Below, piece by piece: positions 27,456-35,513 of a DNA stretch of 64,000 bases; within the stretch, counting starts at the first letter, position 1; every line of letters starts with the position of its first letter. Below the pieces are notes generated by a model, which saw only the letters and a program-made list of their open reading frames with translations, made no database searches and had not been told where the DNA came from. The stretch comes from a bacterium. Lineage in GTDB: Bacteria > Vulcanimicrobiota > Xenobia > Xenobiales > Xenobiaceae. Position numbers and translations under genes: made by a program. The stretch is taken from positions 1 through 64,000 of the forward strand of contig JAUNIO010000010.1 in assembly GCA_030535355.1 (NCBI GenBank), read 5' to 3'.

Positions 27456-28556
27456 TCAGTCATCAGCAGCCATCAAATTAATGACCTGGTAAGCCACTCT
27501 GGTAATGCGCTCCATAAACTCTTCAGTGCAGTCGTGGCGCGGAACCCCTTCCAATAATACCACCGGGGCTTCCTGGCGCTTTTCCAGCAGACATATTGTT
27601 TCCCAAGTTTCTAAAGCTAATTTTTGCCAGGCCAAGGCATCGTTGATATCTTCAGCCTGCTTTTCCCCACAGAATAAATGCAGATTAGCCTCACTGGCAA
27701 AGGCTGCCCGGGCACAGCGGGAATGAACAAAATAATGCAAAGATTCGGTACTGGCTAAACCCTCTGCAAAAGCGCGCATACGGCGTACCACTCTTTCCGG
27801 TTCGCCTTCAAAGACCACCAAACGGACTCCGCTAGTGCGGGAACCCACGATCGCATCGGCGGCTTCTCCGGAAAGCAGGATACTGCCTCCGCATACGCAA
27901 TGCACCTGCTGAGCTTTAATCTGTCCCCGATGCACCATGCGCCAGATGGGCCCTGAGATGTCCAGCAGAGTGCGCTCTAAAGTGCCAGGCATTTCTTTTC
28001 CCTCTATTACCAGCTCTAAATGAGAGCCATACAGTTCGCTGACTTCCTTGGGAGTTAATGGATAAATATCGCTGCGCCTGCGAATATGCCCTGCGGCAAT
28101 TGGGAAATCGCTAATTTTTAATATGGTAGAGCACAAGCCGCTATACGGCATCCACAAAGGAATCTTGCGCCCAAAAGCGTCGCCAAATGTTTCCTGAAGC
28201 GTCTCCTTACCAATATTCTGCACAAATAACGGCCCTGGCCAAAAAACTTTCAGCAAACGCTCTAAACGCTCGCTGTTCTCACTTTGATGCCAGTACATCC
28301 AGCACCCAGAGCGTTCACTCACCCCTATCGTCCAGGAATTGCGGGCCACCATATCGCTCAGCTGGGTCATTTTAGCTGCTAAGTAATTGTCCGCCTTCGC
28401 CCAGACTACCATACCTATTTCGGAAGGGCAGGCGATAATCTTACCATTGTTCAGCAGCTCAGCGATCCATTTCTGCTCAGCGCGGTCATTGGCCAAACGG
28501 TTGCCATTGAAAACTACCGGCTGCCACTGGGAAGAAGCTATCTTTTTGCTGGCCAT
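27456..28556 (-). CDS. Divergent YrdC/Sua5-like protein
   Basis: A 366-residue protein whose first 215 residues follow the YrdC (TsaC/Sua5) pattern: GKIIACPSEIGMVVWAKADN in place of the usual 'PTET.YGL', FWPGPLFVQ for 'FWPGPLT', RKIPLWMP, and TLLDISGPIWRMVHRGQI near the domain end. YrdC enzymes make threonylcarbamoyl-AMP for tRNA t6A. The C-terminal 150 residues (RTSGVRLVVFEGEPERVVRR onward) resemble the Sua5 C-terminal Rossmann-like domain. The altered P-loop-like motif makes catalysis uncertain, so it could be a Sua5 that has changed function. It starts nine bases after the hybrid kinase gene, so the two are co-transcribed. Confidence 0.7.
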   Translation of the reverse strand: MASKKIASSQWQPVVFNGNRLANDRAEQKWIAELLNNGKIIACPSEIGMVVWAKADNYLAAKMTQLSDMVARNSWTIGVSERSGCWMYWHQSENSERLERLLKVFWPGPLFVQNIGKETLQETFGDAFGRKIPLWMPYSGLCSTILKISDFPIAAGHIRRRSDIYPLTPKEVSELYGSHLELVIEGKEMPGTLERTLLDISGPIWRMVHRGQIKAQQVHCVCGGSILLSGEAADAIVGSRTSGVRLVVFEGEPERVVRRMRAFAEGLASTESLHYFVHSRCARAAFASEANLHLFCGEKQAEDINDALAWQKLALETWETICLLEKRQEAPVVLLEGVPRHDCTEEFMERITRVAYQVINLMAADD

Positions 28557-28565
28557 GCTATCCCC

Positions 28566-30581
28566 TTACAGTACGCGCTCCGAAAGATTTTGTCCGGGTG
28601 GCGCTACACGCTTACTCAAAGTCGTTTTCACAGAACGCAGCAATTCCATAGCTGAATACGGCTTTGCCAAATAAAGGCAGTGGTTGTCAGCAAAGAACTT
28701 GCGCAATTCCGAATCCATAAAAAATCCTGTGCCCAAAAAACCAGTTACAAACACTGCACGCTGCTCCAGCTGAGGCTGTTCGGCCACAATCATTCTATAC
28801 AAATCCATGCCGTTCATATCCGGCAAATTAAGGTCGAGAATCATAGCCTGACATTCATTGCGGCGCACCGCTTCCAAAGCCCGATCAGCCCGATCGCAAA
28901 GCAAGACGTCAAAACCAGCCTTACGCAAAGCATATACGCTCTCGCGCACTCCCTTTTCATCATCTTCCACAAACAGCAGGCGCGCCAGAGATTTCAAGGA
29001 GGATTCTTTTGACCAAGGGGATTCGTTAATGCTGTCCATCGAGAGGCGATGAGAAATTTCCAGATCGAGAACTATCCCCTCTTCAGTGTTGATAACCTCA
29101 ACCCGGCCCTGATGCAGAGCGGTAACTGCCCTCACCAGCGCCAGTCCCCACACGGGAATCTGCGTGCCAGGCCAGGTTAGAGTTAAACTGCTGTACAGAG
29201 GGCCTGGGTTCTCTGGTGTGCCCAACAGTTCGGCAGGCCACGATAAACAGCAGGGTTCTGTTATGCGCAGATGCAGAACGCTTTTGTCGATTACAGACAC
29301 ATCAATGCTGACGCGCTTAACTTCATCATCTTCGGCAGCTCCGCCCGCTAAAGTCGCCAAACGGGTACGGTACTGTTTCCACAGATTGCGGTTGCTGGCT
29401 ACCCAGAGCAAAAGATTGAGAATTAGAGAACTAAACTGACGCCGATCACCGTAGAGAGAGAATTCAGCCACTTCATCACTGAAGTGAATATCATAATCCG
29501 CATAGTCTATTCTGTCAGAACTGGCATATTCTCCGGAAGCATAACCTTCTCCCTCGTAAGCTAACGCCCTAGTTACGTCAGAAATAACTATGCGCGGATT
29601 TATATAAGTCAAAGGCACGAAACTGCCTATGCGCAGGGCTTCCTCGATGTTATTAAGCTCCTTGGCTGAGGCAAAAGCCCGCTTATGCAGCGTTTCCACC
29701 ATTTCCCGCTCGCTGGCAGAATAATTGCGGTTATCTAACAGCAGCTCGGCATAGCCCAAAATAACTCCTAAGCCATCGGAAAGATGGCGCGCCGTAACTC
29801 CAACTTGCAGGCCCAGACTCAGCGTCTGGATAAGCGCCCCCCATTGCTCTTCCCAAAAGCGCAGCAGCTCATTCTGCTGGCGTAGGCGCGTCTGCAAGGC
29901 AGCAACTTCATCTTGGCCGTCTTGGCCTGCGCTGGCTTGCTGTAAAGACCTGAGAACGGGAAGCTGAGGAGAGGGCTGCGCAGCTTTATGCTCTGCATCG
30001 TCGTACCAAATATCGGCCGGCGCAGCTGTCTCCAAGGAATTGGTATCAGCTTCAGTCTTAGGGCTGCCTGCCTGATTGAGGATAGGCTGCGGCGGCAAAG
30101 ATGCCCCTGCAGGCCTCTGGGCTGACATATCTGCTAGATAGGACTCCGGCAAAACCACATCAGCTATAGCAAATTCTTTAGAAAGCAGCCGGTGTACAGC
30201 CTTAAGCACCCGACAAGAAGAGCAGCTCGGTTCTTTAATTTTGATAACCCGCTCTTCTGGCTTATAATCAAAGCCCTGGTGTTCTTCCCATTGAGGATCA
30301 GCGACACCGCCACCGCCCTCACAGGCACCCACCGCAATAAAATAACTGCTGGGAGAGAGCACAGCCGCATTATCCCTAAAACTGCTCCACAGCAAATCGC
30401 TGCAGGGCAGCCCCACAATTATGACTTCCGCTTTGTTTTTGCGCAGCCAGCTCAGTCCTTCGTATGCGGAATAAGTAGTAAAAACATCAATATTGTTCAG
30501 TTTATAAAACTCGGTTAAAGGACAGTACTTGCCGGAAGGATTGATGCCGCGGCGTTTAATATGCAAAAACTTAACAGCCAT
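28566..30581 (-). CDS. Soluble hybrid histidine kinase / response regulator with degenerate N-terminal receiver and kinase ATP site
   Basis: A 671-residue protein without membrane helices. Residues 1-145 resemble a receiver fold without the phosphoacceptor pattern. A Pro/Ala/Gln linker and coiled coil (225-255) lead to an H-box with H266 (ARHLSDGLGVILGYAELLL). The ATP-binding domain (about 370-510) is poor: the N-box is LILNLLLWVASN and the expected GxGLGL loop is IPVWGLALVR. The C-terminal receiver (532-655) is intact: E539/D540/D541, phosphoacceptor D583 in ILDLNLPDMNG, T613 and K640 in LAKPYS. It may accept phosphate from another kinase, or bind ATP poorly. No DNA-binding output domain is present. 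It is the first gene of an operon with the YrdC-like gene. Confidence 0.75.
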   Translation of the reverse strand: MAVKFLHIKRRGINPSGKYCPLTEFYKLNNIDVFTTYSAYEGLSWLRKNKAEVIIVGLPCSDLLWSSFRDNAAVLSPSSYFIAVGACEGGGGVADPQWEEHQGFDYKPEERVIKIKEPSCSSCRVLKAVHRLLSKEFAIADVVLPESYLADMSAQRPAGASLPPQPILNQAGSPKTEADTNSLETAAPADIWYDDAEHKAAQPSPQLPVLRSLQQASAGQDGQDEVAALQTRLRQQNELLRFWEEQWGALIQTLSLGLQVGVTARHLSDGLGVILGYAELLLDNRNYSASEREMVETLHKRAFASAKELNNIEEALRIGSFVPLTYINPRIVISDVTRALAYEGEGYASGEYASSDRIDYADYDIHFSDEVAEFSLYGDRRQFSSLILNLLLWVASNRNLWKQYRTRLATLAGGAAEDDEVKRVSIDVSVIDKSVLHLRITEPCCLSWPAELLGTPENPGPLYSSLTLTWPGTQIPVWGLALVRAVTALHQGRVEVINTEEGIVLDLEISHRLSMDSINESPWSKESSLKSLARLLFVEDDEKGVRESVYALRKAGFDVLLCDRADRALEAVRRNECQAMILDLNLPDMNGMDLYRMIVAEQPQLEQRAVFVTGFLGTGFFMDSELRKFFADNHCLYLAKPYSAMELLRSVKTTLSKRVAPPGQNLSERVL

Positions 30582-30803
30582 AATTGTCTAATTTACGCTA
30601 AGAAAAAGCTGTTTCCCTTGTATGCGTAAAACGAAGTTTAGAGCTTGCGCAAAACTGTCCTATATACAAGGCCATTCTGCTAAAGCTCGATGGCCATTAA
30701 GAGGTAACCGTCTAGTCAGATAGTTTTGCAAGTTAGCTGGAAAAGCAAATTAAACTATGTCGATCCCTAGTTAAAAACGGCATCAAGCTTATATGCTTTA
30801 ATA

Positions 30804-30840
30804 TAGCACAAAAAAGAGCGCTTTAGGGCAAAGCACTCTT
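30804..30840 (-). terminator. Terminator, minus strand, downstream of ahcY
   Basis: On the minus strand AAGAGTGCTTT pairs with AAAGCGCTCTT (one G-U pair, loop GCCCT) and is followed by six T residues. It is about 330 bp after the ahcY stop and would also separate that operon from the hybrid kinase promoter. Confidence 0.65.
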
Positions 30841-30958
30841 CTGCAGCATTTGTAGCTTCTCCCCCTTCCCATCCGTTAGCAATATCATTTAGTTAAGCAA
30901 AGCATAATATCTGTATATACACACACAAATCAAATCACCGCTTCATTTAAGCCTCAGG

Positions 30959-31049
30959 GGCCTGGCTTTTTTGCGTCAGCTTCTGCCCGCTGCGCTGCTT
31001 CGCTACGCTCAGATGCTACGCTTAGCAGAACTGCCGCAACGCCAGGGCG
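30959..31049. other. Self-complementary intergenic element
   Basis: The ends CCTGGC (30961-30966) and GCCAGG (31043-31048) are complementary, and the interior is rich in repeated GCTACGCT / AGCGTAGC words (GCTTCGCTACGCTCAG, ATGCTACGCTTAGCAG) able to form internal stems. It lies between the ahcY stop and its terminator, so it would be in the ahcY 3' untranslated region on the minus strand. It could be a REP-like palindromic element or a structured RNA; I recognise no known class. Confidence 0.4.
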
Positions 31050-31105
31050 ACGGAAGACGTGCAAACGATAACTTGTTCGCGAAACACTAACTAAATGATA
31101 TTGCA

Positions 31106-31162
31106 TCCTTTAGAGAGAGTCAGATAGTTCGCAAGTTAGCTGATCGCTAACTAAACGACATT
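31106..31162 (+). repeat. Intergenic repeat family A copy
   Basis: The blocks GAGAGAGTCAGATAGTTCGC and AAGTTAGCTGATCGCTAACT then AAACGACATT match the copies at 34537-34594 and, inverted, 3302-3390. Confidence 0.75.
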
Positions 31163-31172
31163 ATTCTAACAA

Positions 31173-32465
31173 CTAATAGCGGTAATGCTCCGGCTTGAAA
31201 GGACCTTCCACGGGTACACCCAGATAAGCCGCCTGTTCGGGAGTCAGCTTGGTGATATGCACTCCCAGCTTAGCCAAATGCAGCTGGGCCACTTCTTCGT
31301 CGAGCTTCTTCGGCAGGAAATAAACGCCGATGGGATATTTTTCAGGATGGTTCCACAGCTCAATCTGAGCAATAACCTGGTTGCTGAAGGAGCACGACAT
31401 CACAAACGAGGGATGTCCCGTCGCGCAGCCCAAATTCACCAAACGCCCGCGAGCCAGAACGATGATAGCCCGCCCGTTAGGCAAATGGAAAAGATCGACC
31501 TGGGGCTTAATTGGTTCTTCAGTGACACCAGGAGTATTTTCCAGCCAGCGCATATCTATCTCGCAGTCAAAATGACCGATGTTGCAGAGAATAGCCTTAT
31601 CTTTCATGGCCATCATATGCTCGCCGCGCACCACGTCTTTACAGCCGGTCGTGGTCACAAAAATATCGCCTATAGGCGCAGCCTCTTCCATGGTCACAAC
31701 TTCATAGCCTTCCATAGCTGCCTGCAGAGCACAGATAGGATCGATTTCGGTAATCAGCACCCGGGCACCAAAACCGCGCATACTCTGAGCGCAGCCTTTG
31801 CCCACATCGCCAAAGCCATTGACTACGACAATTTTGCCAGCTACCATAATATCGGTGCCGCGTTTAATGCCATCAGCCAGGGATTCCCGGCAGCCGTACA
31901 AATTGTCAAACTTCGATTTAGTCACGGAATCGTTGACGTTAATAGCCGCCATTTTCAGAGTGCCTTCGGCAAAACGGCGGTAGAGATTATGCACCCCTGT
32001 CGTTGTTTCTTCGCTGACACCGCGAATATCTTTGCACATTTCCGGATAAGAATCGTGCACAATATTGGTCAGGTCCCCGCCGTCATCGAGCAGCATATTG
32101 GGAGCTTGGCCGCCTTCAAATTCCAAAGTGCGCTCAATGCACCATCTATATTCCTCTTCGGTCTCACCTTTCCAAGCGAAGACCGGCACTCCGGCAGCTG
32201 CGATAGCCGCCGCCGCGTGATCCTGGGTGCTGTAAATATTGCAGGAAGACCAGCGCACGTCAGCTCCAAGGCATTTCAAAGTTTCAATCAAAACAGCCGT
32301 CTGAATGGTCATGTGCAGGCACCCGGCAATACGCGCTCCCTTCAGCGGCTGACTGGAACCGTACTTCTCCCGCAAAGCCATAAGACCGGGCATTTCCTGC
32401 TCGGCCAAAGCGATCTCCTTGCGTCCCCATTCGGCTAATCCGATATCCTTTACCTTGTAATCCAC
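31173..32465 (-). CDS. ahcY: Adenosylhomocysteinase
   Basis: Hydrolyses S-adenosylhomocysteine to adenosine and homocysteine, completing the methyl cycle. The start is GTG 32465 with AAGGAGG eight bases upstream. The 430-residue protein shows the N-terminal [20 protein letters not shown], the substrate-binding [17 protein letters not shown], the catalytic region [20 protein letters not shown], the NAD-binding loop [13 protein letters not shown] and the C-terminal PFKPEHYRY, which carries the Lys/Tyr that close the neighbouring NAD site. It lacks the 40-residue insert of many bacterial/eukaryotic enzymes, like shorter bacterial and archaeal forms. Confidence 0.95.
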   Translation of the reverse strand: MDYKVKDIGLAEWGRKEIALAEQEMPGLMALREKYGSSQPLKGARIAGCLHMTIQTAVLIETLKCLGADVRWSSCNIYSTQDHAAAAIAAAGVPVFAWKGETEEEYRWCIERTLEFEGGQAPNMLLDDGGDLTNIVHDSYPEMCKDIRGVSEETTTGVHNLYRRFAEGTLKMAAINVNDSVTKSKFDNLYGCRESLADGIKRGTDIMVAGKIVVVNGFGDVGKGCAQSMRGFGARVLITEIDPICALQAAMEGYEVVTMEEAAPIGDIFVTTTGCKDVVRGEHMMAMKDKAILCNIGHFDCEIDMRWLENTPGVTEEPIKPQVDLFHLPNGRAIIVLARGRLVNLGCATGHPSFVMSCSFSNQVIAQIELWNHPEKYPIGVYFLPKKLDEEVAQLHLAKLGVHITKLTPEQAAYLGVPVEGPFKPEHYRY

Positions 32466-32661
32466 GGCTACATCCTCCTTAAATTGCCTATATTAGGCTG
32501 CCTATATTGTTTTCGCGAAATATTAATACCATGTGACAGAAGCGGATGACATCAAAAATGCCAGCTCCCGCAGCTCTCCAATATCAAGAGCGGCCTTAGT
32601 TAAACAAATACCCTAAAAATGCCTTTTTTGCAGCAGCGCTTTGCAGGTTTTTAGGAAAAAA

Positions 32662-33399
32662 TTAACATCCTGTGGGACAGTCCAAGAAACGCGTTTTCAC
32701 GCCAAAGTTCTCCTCCAGCAGAGGCATCAAAGCCTGCACGCCAAAGACTTCAGTGCGATAGTGACCGCCAAAAGCCACATTAGCCCCCATTTCTCTGGCG
32801 GCATGGTACATGGAGTGACTGCTTTCGCCGGTAAAGTACAAGTCTAAGCACTTTTCCCGGGCTTTTTCCAATTCTTTCAGGCCACCGCCGCCACTGCTGA
32901 CGCCAAAGCGCTGGATCATCGTTTCGCCAAAAAGCCAAGATTTAACTTCAGCGCCAATGACCCGGCTAAATTTATCGATCAGGCTCTGGGCGGTTACAGC
33001 GTCTGAAAGTTCCGCATACCAGCCAACTTCTCCAAAATCTCCGCTAATTTCGTAGCCCATCTTCTGGAGAATCTGCGCATTATTGCCCACCTGAGGATGG
33101 CGATCCAGCGGCAAATGGGCTGCATAAAGACTGATGTTGCGGCTCATCAAAGCATTTATGCGGTGTTTTTGCCAGCCGACCAAACGATCTGTAGAAGGCC
33201 ACCATAAACCGTGATGGGTTACGATCATTTGGCAGTCAGCCAATTCCTCAAAGACCTGCAGACAGGGATCGACCGCGAAACCAATCTTTTGCACCTCTTC
33301 AGCGCCTTCGATCTGCAAACCGTTGCTGGTATAATCCTTAAATTCCGAACAGCGCAATAAATCATTGAGGTAGCGCACTATCTCACCGCGAATAGCCAT
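32662..33399 (-). CDS. Nif3-like dinuclear metal-centre protein (YbgI family)
   Basis: A 245-residue protein of the NIF3/YbgI family. Metal ligands are visible as VTHHGLWW (two His), AAHLPLDRH (His and Asp) and GGHYRTEVFGVQAL (His and Glu). The family forms hexameric rings with a two-metal site; proposed activities include GTP cyclohydrolase I type 2 or hydrolysis, but the biochemical role is not settled. The ATG has GAGG 6 bp upstream. It lies between psuG (40 bp away) and ahcY, same strand, possibly one transcript. Confidence 0.88.
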   Translation of the reverse strand: MAIRGEIVRYLNDLLRCSEFKDYTSNGLQIEGAEEVQKIGFAVDPCLQVFEELADCQMIVTHHGLWWPSTDRLVGWQKHRINALMSRNISLYAAHLPLDRHPQVGNNAQILQKMGYEISGDFGEVGWYAELSDAVTAQSLIDKFSRVIGAEVKSWLFGETMIQRFGVSSGGGGLKELEKAREKCLDLYFTGESSHSMYHAAREMGANVAFGGHYRTEVFGVQALMPLLEENFGVKTRFLDCPTGC

Positions 33400-33438
33400 T
33401 GTTCACCTCTAAACATAATTAAAAAACTTCAAAGGCTT

Positions 33439-34353
33439 CTAATTAAGACTGACCGCTAGCTGGGCCGCCAGCCTGGCATTGTTCACCAGCAAAGCCCTAT
33501 TTGCTTCTAAAGTTGCTCCCTGAGTTTCCCTGGCCATATAATCCAGCAGGAATGGAGTCAGCTGTTTGCCCAAATGCCCTTCATGCTCGGCTCGTTCCAT
33601 AGCTTCATTGAGCACTTTCTGCAGCACATCGCTCGGCAGCTGTTTTTCCAAAGGAGCGGGATTAGCCACAATAATACCGCGGCCAAGGAACTCTCGGCTA
33701 GTATTGTAAAATACCGCCAGCTGCTCTACCGTATCCACCCGCGAACCAATACCTACATGAATTCCCGAAGTATAAAAACGCGGGAAACTTTCCGTGCGAT
33801 ATAAAGCGACTGGAATGCCCAGAGTCTCCAAAACTTCCACAGTGGTCAGCACGTCTAAGACAGATTTAATGCCCGAACAGACCACCGCCATTTTCGTCCG
33901 GGATAGCTGGCTTATGTCAGAGGAGGCATCAAAATGGCTGAGCCAATGAGGGCTGATGCCACCTAAACCGCCAGTAGTAAAGACCTTAATCCCCGCTTTT
34001 TCGGCCAAAATAATGCTGGCTGAAACCGTGGTAGCCGCCCGTTGTTTTAAGGCTACTACACCGGGAATATCCCCGCAATTGGCCTTCATATAGCCCTTGC
34101 CCCGGCAAAGCTGCCGCAGCTCAGTTTCGCTTACCCCAATAATTCCGCGCCCTTCATCAAAGGCCACAATAGCGGGAGCTGCACCTTCCTGCCTGATGAC
34201 CTCCATAATCTCTTGAGCCGTATCATAGTTGAGCGGCCTAGGCAGTCCCTGCGCAAATACGCAGGATTCCATAGCGACCACCGGCCGTTTCGACCGCAAA
34301 GCTTCAGCTATTTCTTCAGAAAAGCTTAGAGCTAACGACATGCGTTCTTCCAT
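33439..34353 (-). CDS. psuG: Pseudouridine-5'-phosphate glycosidase
   Basis: Splits pseudouridine 5'-phosphate into uracil and ribose 5-phosphate. Family motifs: VVAMESCVFAQGLPRP, ANCGDIPGVVALKQRAATTV (catalytic Lys and metal site neighbourhood), FTTGGLGG, FDASSDISQLSRTKMAVVCS and GIKSVLDVLTTVEVLETLG. I prefer ATG 34353 (MEERMSLALSF) because GGAGG lies 5 bp before it, inside the codons of the ATG at 34365. At 304 residues it is full length. No PsuK kinase gene accompanies it in this window. Confidence 0.9.
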   Translation of the reverse strand: MEERMSLALSFSEEIAEALRSKRPVVAMESCVFAQGLPRPLNYDTAQEIMEVIRQEGAAPAIVAFDEGRGIIGVSETELRQLCRGKGYMKANCGDIPGVVALKQRAATTVSASIILAEKAGIKVFTTGGLGGISPHWLSHFDASSDISQLSRTKMAVVCSGIKSVLDVLTTVEVLETLGIPVALYRTESFPRFYTSGIHVGIGSRVDTVEQLAVFYNTSREFLGRGIIVANPAPLEKQLPSDVLQKVLNEAMERAEHEGHLGKQLTPFLLDYMARETQGATLEANRALLVNNARLAAQLAVSLN

Positions 34354-34367
34354 AGCTTCCTCCATTG

Positions 34368-34454
34368 GCCAATGTCATTTAGTTAAGACTCAATGACATT
34401 GGAAATGTTGACTCATATACAACTATCGCCACGTTCAGACCTGCGTATAAGCTA
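34368..34454 (-). repeat. Intergenic repeat family B, copy 1
   Basis: An 87-bp unit beginning GCCAATGTCATTTAGTTAAG and ending ATAAGCTA. It contains a perfect 11-bp inverted repeat, CCAATGTCATT (34369-34379) and AATGACATTGG (34392-34402), followed by GAAATGTTGACTCATATACA. A second copy is at 36984-37069 and a weak third at about 5032-5080. Confidence 0.75.
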
Positions 34455-34469
34455 GTCTATAACATAAGC

Positions 34470-34790
34470 TAAACCCCGCTTTCCCAACAGTCTTGGGCAC
34501 CCCCTCTGTCGCAGTCGCGACGTCTCCCCCTCCCATCCTTTAGGGGGAGTCAGATAGTTTCGCAAGTTAGCTGATCGCTAACTAAATGATATTACCTTTA
34601 GGGGGAGTCAGATAGTTCACAAGTTAGCTAATCGCTAACTTAACGGGACTGCTCCATTAGCCAATGTCATTTTATCACCAGTCTTGGGTACTCCCTCTAT
34701 CTCAACTGCGGCACCTCACCTTCCCATCCTTTTGGAGAACTTTAGGAGAAGAGTCATTTGGGGGAGCTAAATAGTTATCTAAATAGTTCT
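34470..34790 (+). repeat. Cluster of three family A repeats between psuG and the cyclodeaminase gene
   Basis: The gap of about 450 bp has no gene. It holds a long copy (34480-34594: CAGTCTTGGGCACCCCCTCT, CGCAGTCGCGACGTCTCCCC, TTTAGGGGGAGTCAGATAGT, then GCTGATCGCTAACTAAATGA), immediately a second copy of its right half (34595-34644), and a decayed third copy of the left half (34679-34775: CAGTCTTGGGTACTCCCTCT ... CCTTCCCATCCTTTTGG ... GGGGGAGCTAAATAGTTATC). The tandem arrangement suggests spread by local duplication. Confidence 0.75.
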
Positions 34791-34808
34791 TAACAGCACA
34801 ACGATCTC

Positions 34809-35513
34809 TTAACAGCACCGCTGCAGCACGATCTGCGCTGCCTTTTCCGCCGCTTCGCCTAGCTCATCAGCATGTTTCTTAGCCTTGGCAAAACACTCGC
34901 GCTGCCCGCAGTTCTGCTTCACGTTGAGAATAGCCCCGCGGATCCCCTGGAGAAGCATCTGCACTCCGCTGACAACATCGCTGTAATTGGATTTCTTGCA
35001 GTTGGCAGCCAAGCTTTCCGCCCGCCGCAAAATATCCACAATACGTTCCGAGATCCATAACGGTCCCTCGATAGCTCCGCGCAGAGCTTTCAAGATAGCC
35101 GCATTGCGAAGTTCCGGCTGCTCTTTGGGCAAACGCTGCGCCGCCACCACCCGGCCATAAAGCTCGCCGTCTTTAGCAGCCCAATCCGCCAATTCTTCAG
35201 CCCGGGCGGCTAATTCATCTCCTAGCTGCTCCAGCTCTTCTGCGTTAAGCTCTGGCGCTGCGAACTTGTCTTGGCGGATTCCGAGCGCGCCTATCCGCGC
35301 CGCCATGGCCAGCAGACAGGTGCCCATGGACGCGCCCAAAAGCACTGCGCTCCCCCCACCCCACTGCGGATCGGGTGCAGCTAGATTGGCCAAAACACCG
35401 CCTATACTTAGCTGCAGCACGCCCCTGTTATGCGCTGAATCAGCCTCTGCCTGTTCAGCGGGATCAGCCCCACCGCCAGCGCTTATGATACTTTCAATGC
35501 TTTCTTCGGTCAT
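34809..35513 (-). CDS. Formiminotetrahydrofolate cyclodeaminase (FTCD C-terminal type)
   Basis: Converts 5-formimino-THF to 5,10-methenyl-THF and ammonia. The 234-residue all-helical protein shows the family glycine motif as LAAPDPQWGGGSAVLLGASM (usually 'TPxPGGGSVAA') and the later DVVSGVQMLLQGIRGAILNV. The Pro-Gly of the family motif is Gln-Trp here, a mild divergence. I chose ATG 35513, which overlaps the hutI stop as ATGA (35510-35513); an upstream GTG at 35525 is possible. Coupled translation with hutI and the separate formiminotransferase at 37067 point to histidine-derived one-carbon recovery. Confidence 0.85.
   Translation of the reverse strand: MTEESIESIISAGGGADPAEQAEADSAHNRGVLQLSIGGVLANLAAPDPQWGGGSAVLLGASMGTCLLAMAARIGALGIRQDKFAAPELNAEELEQLGDELAARAEELADWAAKDGELYGRVVAAQRLPKEQPELRNAAILKALRGAIEGPLWISERIVDILRRAESLAANCKKSNYSDVVSGVQMLLQGIRGAILNVKQNCGQRECFAKAKKHADELGEAAEKAAQIVLQRCC

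Larger units (their letters stand above)
30582..31172. other. 591-bp intergenic region with repeats, a terminator and a structured element
   Basis: No gene is credible here. From left to right it holds a short family A repeat piece (30714-30739), a minus-strand terminator (30809-30840), a pyrimidine-rich family A block near 30857-30890 (TCTCCCCCTTCCCATCCGTTAG), a self-complementary element (30959-31049) and a fuller family A copy (31106-31162). Confidence 0.6.

Noticed and set aside
31185-32438. A 417-codon plus-strand frame opposite ahcY (and a 359-codon one opposite ygeY)
   Set aside because: Both lie entirely within strongly conserved minus-strand enzymes and resemble nothing.
32466-32661. 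An S-adenosylhomocysteine riboswitch upstream of ahcY
   Set aside because: I could not find the expected core pattern between ahcY and the Nif3-like gene.
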